NCBI RefSeq assembly: GCF_000812025.2
Contig: NZ_JWJE02000026.1
Location: 1-56,392 of the forward strand
From: Bacillus thermotolerans
Lineage (GTDB): Bacteria > Bacillota > Bacilli > Bacillales > Domibacillaceae
DNA: 56,392 nt
Direction: 5' to 3'
Under the pieces are notes generated by a model. It saw only the letters and a program-made list of their open reading frames with translations, was not told where the DNA came from and did not search any database. The translations under genes and the position numbers were made by a program. This document shows, piece after piece, positions 25,753 through 35,099 of the stretch; position 1 is the first letter of the stretch, and the number at the start of each line of letters is the position of its first letter.

Positions 25753-27051
25753 TTAATCGTCTAACCCAAGGCGGGTAAAGATTGTATCCACATGCTGCAG
25801 GTGATAGTTGTAATCGAAGCAATCGGCAATCTCCTCAGCCGACAACTGTGATGTAATCTTCTCCTCTGCTTCAATCAGCTCTCGGAATGGAACTTGCTTC
25901 TCCCATGCTTCCATTGCTTTTGGCTGCACTGTGTCATACGCCTCTTCACGTGCCATTCCTTTGTCAATCAAGGCTAGAAGCACACGCTGTGAATAGATTA
26001 GACCTAAAGTACGGTCCATATTGCGCTTCATATTTTCAGGAAATACCGTTAAGTTCTTTACGATATTGCCAAAGCGGTTCAGCATGTAATTTAAAGCGAT
26101 CGTTGCGTCTGGAAGAATGATGCGCTCAGCTGAAGAGTGAGAAATATCACGTTCATGCCAAAGTGGTACATTCTCATATGCTGTGAGCATATGTCCCCGG
26201 ATCACACGTGCGATTCCCGTCATATTCTCTGAACCAATCGGGTTACGCTTATGAGGCATCGCAGAAGAACCTTTTTGCCCTTTGGCGAAGAACTCTTCCA
26301 CCTCACGTGTTTCACTTTTTTGCAATCCGCGAATTTCTACAGCAAACTTTTCAATAGATGTGGCAATCAGCGCAATAGTGCTCATGTAGTGAGCATGACG
26401 GTCACGCTGAAGTGTTTGCGTAGAAATCGGGGCCGGTTTTGTTCCTAGCTTTTCGCACACATACTTTTCAACAAAAGGATCAATGTTCGCGTACGTTCCG
26501 ACCGCTCCTGAGATCTTTCCGTATTCTACGCCTTCAGCTGCTTGCTTAAAGCGCTCAAGGTTTCTCTTCATTTCTTCATGCCAAAGTGCCAGCTTTAACC
26601 CAAACGTTGTCGGCTCAGCATGCACCCCGTGTGTCCGGCCCATCATAACTGTATATTTATGCTCCTTCGCTTTATCACGAAGAATGCTGACAAAGTTTTC
26701 TAAGTCCTTTAATAAAATTTCATTTGCTTGTTTCAGCAGGTAAGATAAAGCTGTATCCACTACGTCTGTAGAAGTCAGTCCGTAATGAACCCATTTACGC
26801 TCTTCACCAAGAGTTTCAGATACCGCGCGGGTGAATGCAACGACGTCATGCCGTGTTTCTTCCTCGATCTCTTTAATGCGGTTCACATCGAATCCTGCAC
26901 GTTCACGTATTTTTTTTACGTCCTCTTTAGGAATCTCTCCTAGCTCAGCCCAGGCTTCACATGCCAAAATCTCTACTTCCAGCCAAGCTTTATAGCGGTT
27001 TTCCTCTGTCCATATCGCGCCCATTTCTGGTCTTGTGTAGCGTTCAATCAT
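25753..27051 (-). CDS. purB: Adenylosuccinate lyase
   Basis: Acts twice in purine synthesis: SAICAR to AICAR and adenylosuccinate to AMP, releasing fumarate. The 432-residue protein starts [14 protein letters not shown] and has [28 protein letters not shown] with the catalytic His, and the fumarase signature [16 protein letters not shown]. The ATG at 27051 overlaps the purK stop (ATGA) and is preceded by CGGAGGACAACAAAG, so upstream in-frame starts are not used. Confidence 0.98.
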   Translation of the reverse strand: MIERYTRPEMGAIWTEENRYKAWLEVEILACEAWAELGEIPKEDVKKIRERAGFDVNRIKEIEEETRHDVVAFTRAVSETLGEERKWVHYGLTSTDVVDTALSYLLKQANEILLKDLENFVSILRDKAKEHKYTVMMGRTHGVHAEPTTFGLKLALWHEEMKRNLERFKQAAEGVEYGKISGAVGTYANIDPFVEKYVCEKLGTKPAPISTQTLQRDRHAHYMSTIALIATSIEKFAVEIRGLQKSETREVEEFFAKGQKGSSAMPHKRNPIGSENMTGIARVIRGHMLTAYENVPLWHERDISHSSAERIILPDATIALNYMLNRFGNIVKNLTVFPENMKRNMDRTLGLIYSQRVLLALIDKGMAREEAYDTVQPKAMEAWEKQVPFRELIEAEEKITSQLSAEEIADCFDYNYHLQHVDTIFTRLGLDD

Positions 27052-28214
27052 CTTTGTTGTCCTCCGATCAGCTTTGCATTCTCGTTCCAAATCCCGCTTG
27101 CTTCGATTTGCTGAAGCACAGCGGCTATATCTTCTGTTAATACTGTGATATGTCCCATTTTTCTTTTCACTTTCGCTTCTTCTTTACCGTATAAGTGAAC
27201 GGACCAAGCCGGGTATTCAGCAATGCTCTGTAATACGCCCTCCATATGCTCGCCCAAAATGTTGACCATCACAGCCGGCTTTAATAATTCCGGTGTTCTG
27301 AGCGGCCAGTTACACACCGCACGGACATGCTGGCCAAATTGCGATATATCACATGCTTCAATGGAATAGTGGCCTGAGTTGTGCGGTCTTGGGGCTAACT
27401 CGTTAATATAAATGCCCCCGTCTTCTGTAACAAACATTTCTACTGCCAGCGTACCAACAAGCGAAAGAGCTTCCGCAATCTTGCCTGCCGCTTCCACTGC
27501 TTTTGCTTTCACGTCATCTGACGTGCGGGCCGGTACAATCGTTTCATGAAGAATGTTTTCTTTGTGAATGTTTTCTCCTACAGGAAAATATGTCGCTTCT
27601 CCCTCTAAGTTCCGTGTAACAATAACGGAAATCTCCATTTTGAAGGGGATCCATTTCTCAAGTACACAGACACCGTGCTCTAAAAGTGCAGCCGCCTCTT
27701 TGATTTGTGAAGCTTCTTTAATAACAAATTGGCCTTTGCCATCGTAACCGCCACGTGCGGTTTTCAATACAGCAGGATAGCCAAGTGTGTTAATGGCTGC
27801 TTCTATATCTTTCGTTTCCTGGATCACTTCATACGGAGCAACCGGCACACCGGCTTTCGTGATTATTTCCTTTTCTGCTACGCGGTTTTGCGTAACGCGA
27901 ATTAATTCCGCCCCTTGAGGAATAAATGCTTTTTCTTCAAGCTTCTTTAACCCCTCATAGTCAATGTTCTCGAACTCGTAAGTGATAACATCACTCACCT
28001 CAGCGAGCTTATCTAAAGCTGCTGGATCGTCATAAGCAGCATTGATTTCAATATCAGCTACTTGCCCGCAGGGAGAGTTCTCGCCAGGGTCTAATACAGC
28101 AATTTTAAAGCCGGCTTCTTTTGCTGCGAGAGCCATCATGCGGCCAAGCTGACCACCGCCGATGATTCCGATCGTCTGGCCTGGCATAATCATTTTTCTA
28201 GACAAGTTGATCAC
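27048..28214 (-). CDS. purK: 5-(carboxyamino)imidazole ribonucleotide synthase
   Basis: ATP-grasp enzyme that carboxylates AIR with bicarbonate. 388 residues with the Rossmann-like [20 protein letters not shown]-grasp segments [15 protein letters not shown] and [26 protein letters not shown]. The start is uncertain: GTG at 28214, TTG at 28205 and ATG at 28193 or 28187 all lie in frame and none has a good ribosome site. Overlap with purE suggests translational coupling. The last 14 codons of purE lie upstream. Confidence 0.96.
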   Translation of the reverse strand: MINLSRKMIMPGQTIGIIGGGQLGRMMALAAKEAGFKIAVLDPGENSPCGQVADIEINAAYDDPAALDKLAEVSDVITYEFENIDYEGLKKLEEKAFIPQGAELIRVTQNRVAEKEIITKAGVPVAPYEVIQETKDIEAAINTLGYPAVLKTARGGYDGKGQFVIKEASQIKEAAALLEHGVCVLEKWIPFKMEISVIVTRNLEGEATYFPVGENIHKENILHETIVPARTSDDVKAKAVEAAGKIAEALSLVGTLAVEMFVTEDGGIYINELAPRPHNSGHYSIEACDISQFGQHVRAVCNWPLRTPELLKPAVMVNILGEHMEGVLQSIAEYPAWSVHLYGKEEAKVKRKMGHITVLTEDIAAVLQQIEASGIWNENAKLIGGQQR

Positions 28215-28686
28215 TACTTTCTAATACAGTTTCTTTCATTTTCTGACGGCGCTCTTCCAGCCTAGCCGCTACCTCTTGATCCGTTGTAGAAAGCATTTGA
28301 GCAGCTAACAAACCGGCATTTGTTGCTCCTGCTTTGCCGATGGCAACAGTAGCAACCGGTACGCCTCCTGGCATTTGCACAATAGAGAGCAAAGAATCCA
28401 ATCCGTTTAGCGCTCTTGATTGGACCGGCACACCGATGACTGGCAATGTCGTCTTAGCGGCAACCATGCCGGGAAGATGAGCGGCGCCCCCTGCACCTGC
28501 GATAATCACTTTTATGCCCCGCTCTCTCGCTTCTTCCGCATATTGAAACATTAAATCTGGTGTACGGTGAGCAGAGACAACTTTTTTCTCATAAGCTACT
28601 CCCAGCTCATCCAGTACATCGCATGCGTGCTTCATCGTTTCCCAATCGGAGACGCTGCCCATAATTACGCCAACTTCTGCAGACAT
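28198..28686 (-). CDS. purE: 5-(carboxyamino)imidazole ribonucleotide mutase
   Basis: Converts N5-CAIR to CAIR. 162 residues with [27 protein letters not shown] and [17 protein letters not shown]. The ATG at 28686 has GGAGG nine bases upstream; the longer open frame runs back through the riboswitch terminator and is not coding. First gene of purEKBCSQLFMNHD. Confidence 0.97.
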   Translation of the reverse strand: MSAEVGVIMGSVSDWETMKHACDVLDELGVAYEKKVVSAHRTPDLMFQYAEEARERGIKVIIAGAGGAAHLPGMVAAKTTLPVIGVPVQSRALNGLDSLLSIVQMPGGVPVATVAIGKAGATNAGLLAAQMLSTTDQEVAARLEERRQKMKETVLESSDQLV

Positions 28687-28732
28687 GATTGACCCTCCAA
28701 CATCTATTATATAGTAGTTTAAATTTCTCCAT

Positions 28733-28785
28733 AAAAAAGTCCGGAGAACTGCTTTTCTCTTTTGAAGAAAGCAGCTCATCCGGAC
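28733..28785 (-). terminator. Riboswitch-controlled terminator before purE
   Basis: Minus strand: GTCCGGATGAGCTGCTTTCT pairs with AGAAAAGCAGTTCTCCGGAC around a short loop, then TTTTTT. It lies between the purine aptamer and purE and would stop transcription when the aptamer is bound. Confidence 0.92.
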
Positions 28786-28835
28786 ACAAAAGCTTGCTAA
28801 TATAATGTAAGTACGTTCCAGATAAGTTGTGCTTT

Positions 28836-28906
28836 CCCCATAGTCCGGTTATTTAAGGTAACCAGGTAGAAACTCGCGAGCCTTATTCCCGCTATTATAT
28901 GAGGTC
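28836..28906 (-). promoter_or_regulatory. Purine riboswitch aptamer (guanine type) of the pur operon
   Basis: Minus strand shows the G-box order: CTCATATAAT, then GTTTCTACC, CCTTAAA and GGACTATGGGG, with P1 closing by CCTC/GGGG and P2/P3 arms of the expected size. The specificity base in GACTATG is C (position 74 in xpt numbering), which selects guanine or hypoxanthine rather than adenine. The adjacent terminator gives an OFF switch. Confidence 0.95.
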
Positions 28907-28923
28907 TGTGTTTGTCACTTACA

Positions 28924-28952
28924 TCTTAACAAGCGCAAAAGTAGATTGTCAA
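28924..28952 (-). promoter_or_regulatory. sigma-A promoter of the pur operon
   Basis: -35 TTGACA, 17-bp spacer, -10 TTAAGA on the minus strand. Transcription would start about 10 bases before the riboswitch aptamer. Confidence 0.8.
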
Positions 28953-28956
28953 CAAA

Positions 28957-28998
28957 AAATCGAACGATTATATAACTTCATTTTTTAATGTTCGGATT
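28957..28998. promoter_or_regulatory. PurR operator: two inverted PurBoxes
   Basis: AAATCGAACGATT (28957-28969, plus strand) and AATCCGAACATTA (28986-28998, minus strand) both fit the Bacillus PurBox WWWNCGAAYRWTW with no mismatch. They are inverted and separated by 16 bp, the arrangement described for the B. subtilis pur operon, and sit just upstream of the -35. PurR would repress when PRPP is low. Confidence 0.9.
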
Positions 28999-29192
28999 TA
29001 GACCATTAACTTTCCTTCAAAAACGATTTCTCTGCCAGCGGGTATGTTCTTTTTTTCCCCATTTACCAGCTCTTCCTTGAAGACAGGCCTCTCTATCCTT
29101 CTCACTGGCATATAGCCTTCCTTCTTCATGCGATCCAGGCACTGATCAATGGTTTCGTTCTCTTCGACGTAGAACTTTTTCTTTTTAGCCAT
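28998..29192 (-). CDS. yebG: NETI-motif protein YebG
   Basis: Small conserved Bacillaceae protein of unknown function, 64 residues, very basic at the N terminus (MAKKKKFY). It contains the name-giving [12 protein letters not shown] motif and a C-terminal [15 protein letters not shown]. The ATG at 29192 overlaps the end of yebE by eight bases and has GGGAAG upstream. Its stop codon touches the upstream PurBox. Same order as in B. subtilis. Confidence 0.88.
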   Translation of the reverse strand: MAKKKKFYVEENETIDQCLDRMKKEGYMPVRRIERPVFKEELVNGEKKNIPAGREIVFEGKLMV

Positions 29193-29730
29193 TTTCAATC
29201 TTCCCTTTTTTGACGTTCTTCACCCAGAACCCTCCGTAAATGGTTTTCGGCTCGTAAGCGATAATAAATGCTTTCGGATCTAGCTCCTTGATTTGCGTAT
29301 ACAGCTTTAACTCGTATTTTCTTGGAGTCAGAATCTGCAATGCCATGCGGTCCCCTTCAAGTCCGCTTGCTGCCCAAGTCGTCACACCATAACCTTTGTC
29401 CCTTAGCTGTCTAGGTAAGTCTCTGTCGTATTCCTTTGTGACGACATTAACAGTAATGTAGCCAAGCGCCAGCTTCTCCTCTAGCTTCATGCCGGATAGG
29501 ACACCTAACCCATAGCCGACAGCATAGGCGATGACATTTTGAATTTCATTCAGGTTATCTAGCACCAGCCCAAGCCCAAAGATATAAATAACGATCTCCA
29601 CCATGCTGACAAGAGCTGCTACATAGCGGTAACCCTTTAATGTTAAGATCATCCGAATGGTAAAGAACGATACGTACAAAACATTAATTACCAAAATAAT
29701 GAGTACCATGACCAGTCCGTTCTCGAGCAT
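29185..29730 (-). CDS. yebE: UPF0316/DUF2179 membrane protein YebE
   Basis: 181-residue protein with three N-terminal membrane segments (about 2-22, 33-54, 60-80) and a C-terminal cytosolic DUF2179 domain (about 90-175; [26 protein letters not shown]). Function unknown. The start is ATG 29730, with GAGGAGGGGC before it; the open frame extends 41 codons further without a ribosome site and does not look coding. Forms a two-gene unit with yebG. Confidence 0.92.
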   Translation of the reverse strand: MLENGLVMVLIILVINVLYVSFFTIRMILTLKGYRYVAALVSMVEIVIYIFGLGLVLDNLNEIQNVIAYAVGYGLGVLSGMKLEEKLALGYITVNVVTKEYDRDLPRQLRDKGYGVTTWAASGLEGDRMALQILTPRKYELKLYTQIKELDPKAFIIAYEPKTIYGGFWVKNVKKGKIENG

Positions 29731-30040
29731 ACCTTGCCCCTCCTCATAGTAAAGTAAACTTTTTTCCAAATAATGAGGTAAGTGTATCATAAATATAGCA
29801 GGGAAAGAAGAAAAGAAAGGAAGTAAATGTATAGTATAATATATTGCTAACAAGGGGAGAAACGAGGCAGAAGCACCCTATTCACAGCCGCTCATTTTGC
29901 TTTCTTTGGCCATTTGGTTGCCCCATGGCTTTATATGACCGCTCTGCTTTCCAAAGCCAAATTGAGGCTTGCTGCCTTATTTGCAGCCCATACCTCTTCT
30001 TTATCACGTTTACTGTGTATGGCCTGAGGCGAAATCAACG

Positions 30041-30096
30041 AAGACAAAAGCAAACAGCGGCCAGTAACGGACCGCTGTTTGCTTTTGTCTTTTTTT
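30041..30096. terminator. Very long perfect-stem terminator after guaA
   Basis: A 20-bp perfect inverted repeat (30041-30060 with 30072-30091) contains the core GCAAACAGCGG and its complement. T tracts follow on both strands: seven T on plus, and TTTTGTCTT inside the stem on minus. It directly abuts the guaA stop. Confidence 0.85.
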
Positions 30097-31648
30097 ATTC
30101 CCATTCAATTGTGGCAGGCGGCTTAGATGTAATATCATAAACAACCCGATTAATTTGAGACACTTCGTTGACAATGCGCGTAGAAATCTTTTCAAGCACA
30201 TCCCATGGAATTCGTGCCCAATCGGATGTCATGCCGTCAATCGACGTTACCGCACGAATACCAATCGTGTAATCATACGTACGAGCATCTCCCATAACCC
30301 CAACGCTGCGGATGTCTGGAAGTACTGTGAAGTATTGCCAAATTTCTCGCTCTAATCCATTCAATCTAACCTCTTCACGCAAGATCGCATCAGATTCCCG
30401 AACGATTTCTAATTTCTCCTCTGTAATCTCACCTAATACCCGAATACCAAGACCAGGTCCCGGGAATGGCTGGCGCCAAACAATAAAGTCCGGAATGCCC
30501 AGCTCTGTGCCGAGTGCACGAACTTCATCTTTAAATAGTGTGTTCAACGGCTCGATTAACTTAAACTGCATATCCTCTGGAAGACCGCCGACGTTATGAT
30601 GTGATTTGATCGTTTGTGCTGTGCCTGTTCCACTTTCAATCACATCTGTGTACAAGGTACCTTGCGCTAAAAACTCAATACCTTCAAGCTTAGTTGCTTC
30701 ATCATCGAACACATAAATAAATTCATTTCCAATGATTTTGCGCTTTTGTTCTGGATCAGACACACCTTTTAACTTATTCAGGAAGCGATCTTTTGCATCT
30801 ACCTTAATAACGTTCATATTGAACCCTTGGGCAAATGTTTCCATCACATCATCTGCTTCGCCTTTACGAAGCAAGCCGTGGTCCACGAAAATACATGTCA
30901 GCTGATCACCGATCGCTTTATGGATCAGCACAGCGACAACAGAAGAGTCCACACCGCCGCTTAAGGCGCATAGCACTTTTTTATCGCCTACGATTTGACG
31001 GATTTTCTCCGTCTCCACTTCAATAAAGTTCTCCATAGACCAATCGCCTTTACAGCCGCACGCTTCGAATACGAAGTTTTTAAGCAGTTCATTTCCATAC
31101 ACAGAATGCTTGACTTCAGGATGAAATTGCACAGCATAACGCTTCTTCTCTTCGTTGCTCATAGAAGCGATTGGACATGATGGGTTGGTTGCATCAACAG
31201 TGAATCCTTCAGGAGCAGCAGTTACTAAATCACCGTGGCTCATCCAGACAACCTGCTCGCTTGGCAAGCCCTTAAAGATTGTAGATTCCTTTTCCACTTG
31301 AATGGCTGCTTTGCCATATTCTCGGTGTGATGCCTTCTCTACCTTCCCGCCAAAATGCTTCGTCATCAGCTGCATGCCGTAGCAAATGCCTAGAATCGGG
31401 ACATCAAGCTCGAAAATATCTTCATCACAATGGAAGGCATTATCCGCATAGACACTGTTCGGTCCACCCGAAAAAATAATACCTGCTGGATTCATTTCCT
31501 TTACTTCTGCTGCTGTCAGCGTATGGGGGTGAAGCTCGCTATAAACGCCAAATTCACGAATACGGCGGGTAATTAACTGGTTATACTGACTGCCAAAATC
31601 TAAAACAAGAATCATTTCTTGATTTTGTAACTCTGGTTTTCCTGCCAC
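30095..31648 (-). CDS. guaA: GMP synthase (glutamine-hydrolysing)
   Basis: Aminates XMP to GMP with glutamine and ATP. The 517 residues comprise a class I amidotransferase domain (Cys89 in [13 protein letters not shown]), an ATP-pyrophosphatase domain with ALSGGVDSS, and a C-terminal dimerisation domain ending [10 protein letters not shown]. The GTG at 31648 is chosen since GAGGAG lies eight bases upstream; an ATG 33 bases earlier precedes that site. The leader holds its own purine riboswitch. Confidence 0.97.
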   Translation of the reverse strand: MAGKPELQNQEMILVLDFGSQYNQLITRRIREFGVYSELHPHTLTAAEVKEMNPAGIIFSGGPNSVYADNAFHCDEDIFELDVPILGICYGMQLMTKHFGGKVEKASHREYGKAAIQVEKESTIFKGLPSEQVVWMSHGDLVTAAPEGFTVDATNPSCPIASMSNEEKKRYAVQFHPEVKHSVYGNELLKNFVFEACGCKGDWSMENFIEVETEKIRQIVGDKKVLCALSGGVDSSVVAVLIHKAIGDQLTCIFVDHGLLRKGEADDVMETFAQGFNMNVIKVDAKDRFLNKLKGVSDPEQKRKIIGNEFIYVFDDEATKLEGIEFLAQGTLYTDVIESGTGTAQTIKSHHNVGGLPEDMQFKLIEPLNTLFKDEVRALGTELGIPDFIVWRQPFPGPGLGIRVLGEITEEKLEIVRESDAILREEVRLNGLEREIWQYFTVLPDIRSVGVMGDARTYDYTIGIRAVTSIDGMTSDWARIPWDVLEKISTRIVNEVSQINRVVYDITSKPPATIEWE

Positions 31649-31689
31649 TCTTTCCACTCCTCTATTGTGCAATAAAATCATACTCGTAT

Positions 31690-31740
31690 ATAAAATAACA
31701 ACTAGAACCCATTTTCATACAGAAAGCAGGATTCTAGTTG
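31690..31740 (-). terminator. Riboswitch-linked terminator before guaA
   Basis: Minus strand: CAACTAGAATCC and GGGTTCTAGTTG can pair, followed by TTATTTTAT. It lies between the guaA aptamer and start codon. The T run is interrupted, so termination may be leaky. Confidence 0.75.
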
Positions 31741-31756
31741 CTTCAACAAAGAACCT

Positions 31757-31829
31757 GCCTTCATAGTCCAATCATTTAAGGTGATTCGGTAGAAACTTTC
31801 GACCCATATTATCGAAATTATATGAAGGA
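31757..31829 (-). promoter_or_regulatory. Purine riboswitch aptamer (guanine type) of guaA
   Basis: Minus strand: CTTCATATAATTTCG, GTTTCTACC, CCTTAAA and GGACTATGAAG in the correct order and spacing, with P1 CTTC/GAAG. C at the specificity position indicates guanine or hypoxanthine. It would shut guaA down when guanine is plentiful. Confidence 0.93.
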
Positions 31830-31858
31830 AGAACTGATTTCACGAACTAATTGAACCC

Positions 31859-31887
31859 ATTTTATATCTAACGTACGGATTGGTCAA
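31859..31887 (-). promoter_or_regulatory. sigma-A promoter of guaA
   Basis: -35 TTGACC, 17-bp spacer, -10 TAAAAT, about 30 bases before the aptamer. A weak CodY-like sequence AATTTTCTGAACTAG (four mismatches to AATTTTCWGAAAATT) lies at 31907-31921 upstream. Confidence 0.75.
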
Positions 31888-31949
31888 GGTGTTCTCTCTT
31901 TAACTAAATTTTCTGAACTAGTGGACTAAGAAATCCCGGTTTTATTCAT

Positions 31950-31986
31950 AAAAAAGCAGCAACGAAGTTTTCGGTTGCTGCTTTTT
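31950..31986. terminator. Terminator after nadE
   Basis: AAAAAAGCAGCAAC pairs with GTTGCTGCTTTTTA around GAAGTTTTCG. T runs on both strands make it bidirectional. Confidence 0.88.
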
Positions 31987-31995
31987 ATCTGTTAT

Positions 31996-32823
31996 TTATT
32001 TCCAGAAGTCATCAAAAATTGTAATAGGCGTATGGCGCTTATGCTGGGAATTTAAATAGTGGCGCTCAATTTGTTTTCTAGCTTCCTCAGGTACTTCCTT
32101 TCCTTCTAGATAATCATCTATGTGTTCATATGAAACTCCGAGAGCGACTTCATCCGGAATCATCGGGCGCTCATCCTCAAGGTCTGCTGTCGGAACCTTC
32201 GTGTATAAATGCTCTGGGCAATTCAGCTCCTTCAACAGCTGCCTTCCTTGGCGCTTATTCAAACGGAACAGCGGCATCAAGTCAGCCGCTCCATCTCCAT
32301 GTTTCGTAAAGAAGCCAGTAATCGCTTCCGCTGCGTGATCTGTCCCGAGTACAACACAGCTCTTCATCGCCGCAATACTGTACTGCACCTTCATCCGCTC
32401 ACGTGCTTTCTCGTTGCCTTTGGCAAAATCCGAAAGCTCAATACCTGCACCACGCAGAGCCTGTTCACTAGCATCCACTGCCGGTTTAATATTAACAGTA
32501 TAGGTCTCGTCTGGCTGAATGAATTCAAGTGCATCCTGGCAGTCTTCCTCATCCTTTTGAATGCCGTTTGGAAGACGCACAGCGTAGAACTTGTACTCAT
32601 CCGAGCCCTGCTCCTCCTTTAACTCATCCGCTGCTATCTGAGCCAGCTTGCCAGCGAGTGTAGAATCCTGTCCGCCTGAAATACCTAAAACAAAACCTTT
32701 TAAGAAAGAGTGCTTTTTAATATATGCCTTCAGGAAGTCCACACTCTTTCGAATTTCCTCCCTCGGATCAATTTCCGGCTTTACTTTTAATTCTTCAATA
32801 ATTCTCTTCTGTAAATCCGTCAT
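31996..32823 (-). CDS. nadE: NAD+ synthetase, ammonia-dependent
   Basis: Last step of NAD synthesis: amidates nicotinate adenine dinucleotide using ATP and ammonia. 275 residues without a glutaminase domain, so the short NH3-dependent form. The ATP-pyrophosphatase loop is [16 protein letters not shown] (49-54 core); [17 protein letters not shown] and the C-terminal [15 protein letters not shown] follow. It starts two bases after the pncB stop. Confidence 0.97.
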   Translation of the reverse strand: MTDLQKRIIEELKVKPEIDPREEIRKSVDFLKAYIKKHSFLKGFVLGISGGQDSTLAGKLAQIAADELKEEQGSDEYKFYAVRLPNGIQKDEEDCQDALEFIQPDETYTVNIKPAVDASEQALRGAGIELSDFAKGNEKARERMKVQYSIAAMKSCVVLGTDHAAEAITGFFTKHGDGAADLMPLFRLNKRQGRQLLKELNCPEHLYTKVPTADLEDERPMIPDEVALGVSYEHIDDYLEGKEVPEEARKQIERHYLNSQHKRHTPITIFDDFWK

Positions 32824-32825
32824 GT

Positions 32826-34313
32826 TTATTCCTCCTCTGTATGATTATCGCCTAATTTCTTCTCTATTTTTTCTTTTACCCTTTGAATAAGCTCCATCTT
32901 ATTATTCCAGCATCTTTCACTTAAGTCGACTGGATAGGCTTCTGGATTTAAAATTCGCTTATACTCATCCCATAGCAGGTCTAAGCTCTCATTTAAATGA
33001 AGTCTCATCTCCTCAAGCGAAGGAAGACTATAAACCAGCTCACCATCTACGAAAATATCCTCATGTATATCCCTTGCTTCAAAGTTCGTTACAAATTTTG
33101 AAATATAGGTATGAACCGGGTGAAACATCTTTAAGCGTTTTTCTTCATTTGGATTCTCCCCTTCAAGCACGATGTAATCCCCCTCGGACTTGCCGTTTGA
33201 ACGGTTAATAATCCGGTACACCCGCTTCTTGCCAGGTGTGGAGACCTTCTCCGGGTTGCTGGAGATCTTGATGGTGTCCTCAAGCTCTCCATGCTCATTT
33301 TCAATAGCTACAATCTTATATACAGCTCCAAGAGCCGGCTGGTCAAAAGCGGTAATCAGCTTGGTGCCAATTCCCCACATATTAATTTCCGCGCCCTGCG
33401 CTTTCAGGTTCATAATCGTATGCTCATCCAGATCACTTGAGGCGATAATGGCAGCATCCTGAAAACCAGCTTCATCCAGCTGCTTTCTCGCTTCCTTCGA
33501 TAAATAGGCAAGATCTCCGCTGTCAAGCCTGATTCCTTTAAAGTTAATGCGGTCCCCCATTTCCTTGGCTACTTGAATCGCCGCTGGTACTCCCAGCTTT
33601 AAAGTATCGTATGTATCCACTAAAAACACACAATCGCGATGAGACTCCGCATATTTACGAAAGGACGTATAATCATCCTGGTAGGCCTGAACCATGGAGT
33701 GAGCGTGCGTTCCGGCTGGCGGAATGTGAAACATTTTCGCTGCACGCACATTGCTAGTTGCATCGAAACCGGCAATATATGCAGCCCGCGCTCCCCAGAC
33801 AGAGGCGTCCATTTCCTGAGCTCGCCGTGTGCCAAATTCCATCAGCACCTCGTCTTTGGCAACTGTTTTCATTCGGGAAGCCTTTGTAGCAATAAGCGTT
33901 TGAAAGTTCACGATATTCAGGAGGGCCGTTTCGATCAGCTGCGCTTCGGCTAATGGTGCCTCTACCCGCAAAAGCGGTTCATTAGCAAAGACAACCTCTC
34001 CTTCTTTAACGGAACGGATATTGCCCGAGAACTTTAAGTCCCTTACATACTCAAGAAAATTCTCATCATATTCGCCAATCGAGCGTAAATATTCAATATC
34101 ACTATCCGAAAATTGAAGCTGCTGGACGTAAGCGATTAAACGCTCAAGCCCCGCAAAGACCGCGTATCCATTCTCAAATGGCATCTTCCGGAAGAAAAGG
34201 TCAAACACAGCTGTTCGATCATGGACGCCATCCTTCCAATAGGTATACGCCATATTAATTTGGTATAGATCGGTATGCAAAGAAAGACTGTCATTTTCGT
34301 ACGGCATCTTCAT
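32826..34313 (-). CDS. pncB: Nicotinate phosphoribosyltransferase
   Basis: Salvages nicotinate with PRPP to nicotinate mononucleotide. 495 residues: [13 protein letters not shown] at the N terminus, EFGTRRAQ and [11 protein letters not shown] with the His that is phosphorylated in the family, then [14 protein letters not shown] for PRPP binding. ATG at 34313 is preferred, as AAAGGAG is eight bases away; an ATG two codons earlier is too close. Together with nadE it makes a two-gene NAD salvage operon. Confidence 0.95.
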   Translation of the reverse strand: MKMPYENDSLSLHTDLYQINMAYTYWKDGVHDRTAVFDLFFRKMPFENGYAVFAGLERLIAYVQQLQFSDSDIEYLRSIGEYDENFLEYVRDLKFSGNIRSVKEGEVVFANEPLLRVEAPLAEAQLIETALLNIVNFQTLIATKASRMKTVAKDEVLMEFGTRRAQEMDASVWGARAAYIAGFDATSNVRAAKMFHIPPAGTHAHSMVQAYQDDYTSFRKYAESHRDCVFLVDTYDTLKLGVPAAIQVAKEMGDRINFKGIRLDSGDLAYLSKEARKQLDEAGFQDAAIIASSDLDEHTIMNLKAQGAEINMWGIGTKLITAFDQPALGAVYKIVAIENEHGELEDTIKISSNPEKVSTPGKKRVYRIINRSNGKSEGDYIVLEGENPNEEKRLKMFHPVHTYISKFVTNFEARDIHEDIFVDGELVYSLPSLEEMRLHLNESLDLLWDEYKRILNPEAYPVDLSERCWNNKMELIQRVKEKIEKKLGDNHTEEE

Positions 34314-34538
34314 GTGCATCGCTCCTTTTTTAATATGTTACCACTCTTTTCCCCACTTCAATCCTTATTCGCATCATCTAGCTTCCCATTGTCATTTTAC
34401 TGAAATATTGTTATTCTTTTAAAGAAACTCCTTCCTTAATAGTAATTAAGTTCCTCGCAATAATTTCCTCCAAAAAAGTCTTTTTTCCAAGAAAAAAGGG
34501 TATAAAGTGATGACAAAACAGAGGGAGAAGAGAGTACT

Positions 34539-34991
34539 ATGAACGAAAAGCTATTGATATGGTGGAATTATGCAGAGAAAGACTCCAAAGAAGCCCGCCG
34601 CATTGAGGAGCTTAAGCACTCATTTCAGGATAAGAAGATTAAGCAGCTAGTCAAACAGGCTAAATATCTTTATAAAACAGACCTTCCTGAACTGCAGATG
34701 ACCGGTACCTATTCTTTTTCCGTCGTTCATGACGTACCAACCGACCAGGAAGATGAAGTTCAACCAACTTATAATGATAGCTGTATCATTTACGACGGCA
34801 AATGCAAAGATTATAAAGAGTTTTTAGTAGCTTTAAACACGACGCTGTCTCTTATCCCTTCATCTGCAGATAAGTGTGTATTCATCATCAAGATTGCAGC
34901 AGAATTGAAGTATGTTAACAGAGAAGTAGGCGCAAGGTTTATTGATGATATCGCCAGGGAAGTGTATATTCAGACAAAGAAGGCCAAATGA
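34539..34991 (+). CDS. Uncharacterised 150-residue protein
   Basis: Not recognised. A soluble protein without signal peptide or membrane segment, charged N terminus (WWNYAEKDSKEARRIEELKHSF), mixed alpha/beta content and a C-terminal DDIAREVYIQTKKAK. A good ribosome site (GAGGGAGAAGAG) and codon use like its neighbours support it as real. It stands alone on the plus strand between pncB and ltaS, with a bidirectional terminator after it. Confidence 0.75.
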   Translation: MNEKLLIWWNYAEKDSKEARRIEELKHSFQDKKIKQLVKQAKYLYKTDLPELQMTGTYSFSVVHDVPTDQEDEVQPTYNDSCIIYDGKCKDYKEFLVALNTTLSLIPSSADKCVFIIKIAAELKYVNREVGARFIDDIAREVYIQTKKAK

Positions 34992-35051
34992 ACATAATTT
35001 AAGTTTTTAAAGGCTTGGTCTATCGACTTGTATCAGCCATTTTACACATAA

Positions 35052-35089
35052 GAAAAGCGCTGCTGAGAAACTCTCAGCAGCGCTTTTCT
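35052..35089. terminator. Bidirectional terminator between the orphan gene and ltaS
   Basis: GAAAAGCGCTGCTGAGA pairs with TCTCAGCAGCGCTTTTC, T-rich on both sides. It serves both convergent genes. Confidence 0.88.
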
Positions 35090-35099
35090 ATTTACTACT

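Noticed and set aside
28687-28779. Upstream extension of purE by 31 codons
   Set aside because: It would translate the riboswitch terminator; the ATG at 28686 has a strong ribosome site and matches PurE length.
29854-30040. 6S RNA or another known RNA family in the yebE-guaA gap
   Set aside because: I could not fold it into the closing stem and central bubble of 6S RNA, and no other family motif was seen.
29844-30140. 98-codon plus-strand frame between yebE and guaA
   Set aside because: Runs through a terminator hairpin into the guaA 3' end and has no ribosome site or sensible composition.
28836-31829. Adenine specificity for the two purine riboswitches
   Set aside because: Both have C, not U, at the specificity position in GACTATG.
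31907-31921. CodY box upstream of guaA
   Set aside because: Four mismatches in fifteen to the consensus, and it lies about 20 bp upstream of the -35; too weak to call as a feature.
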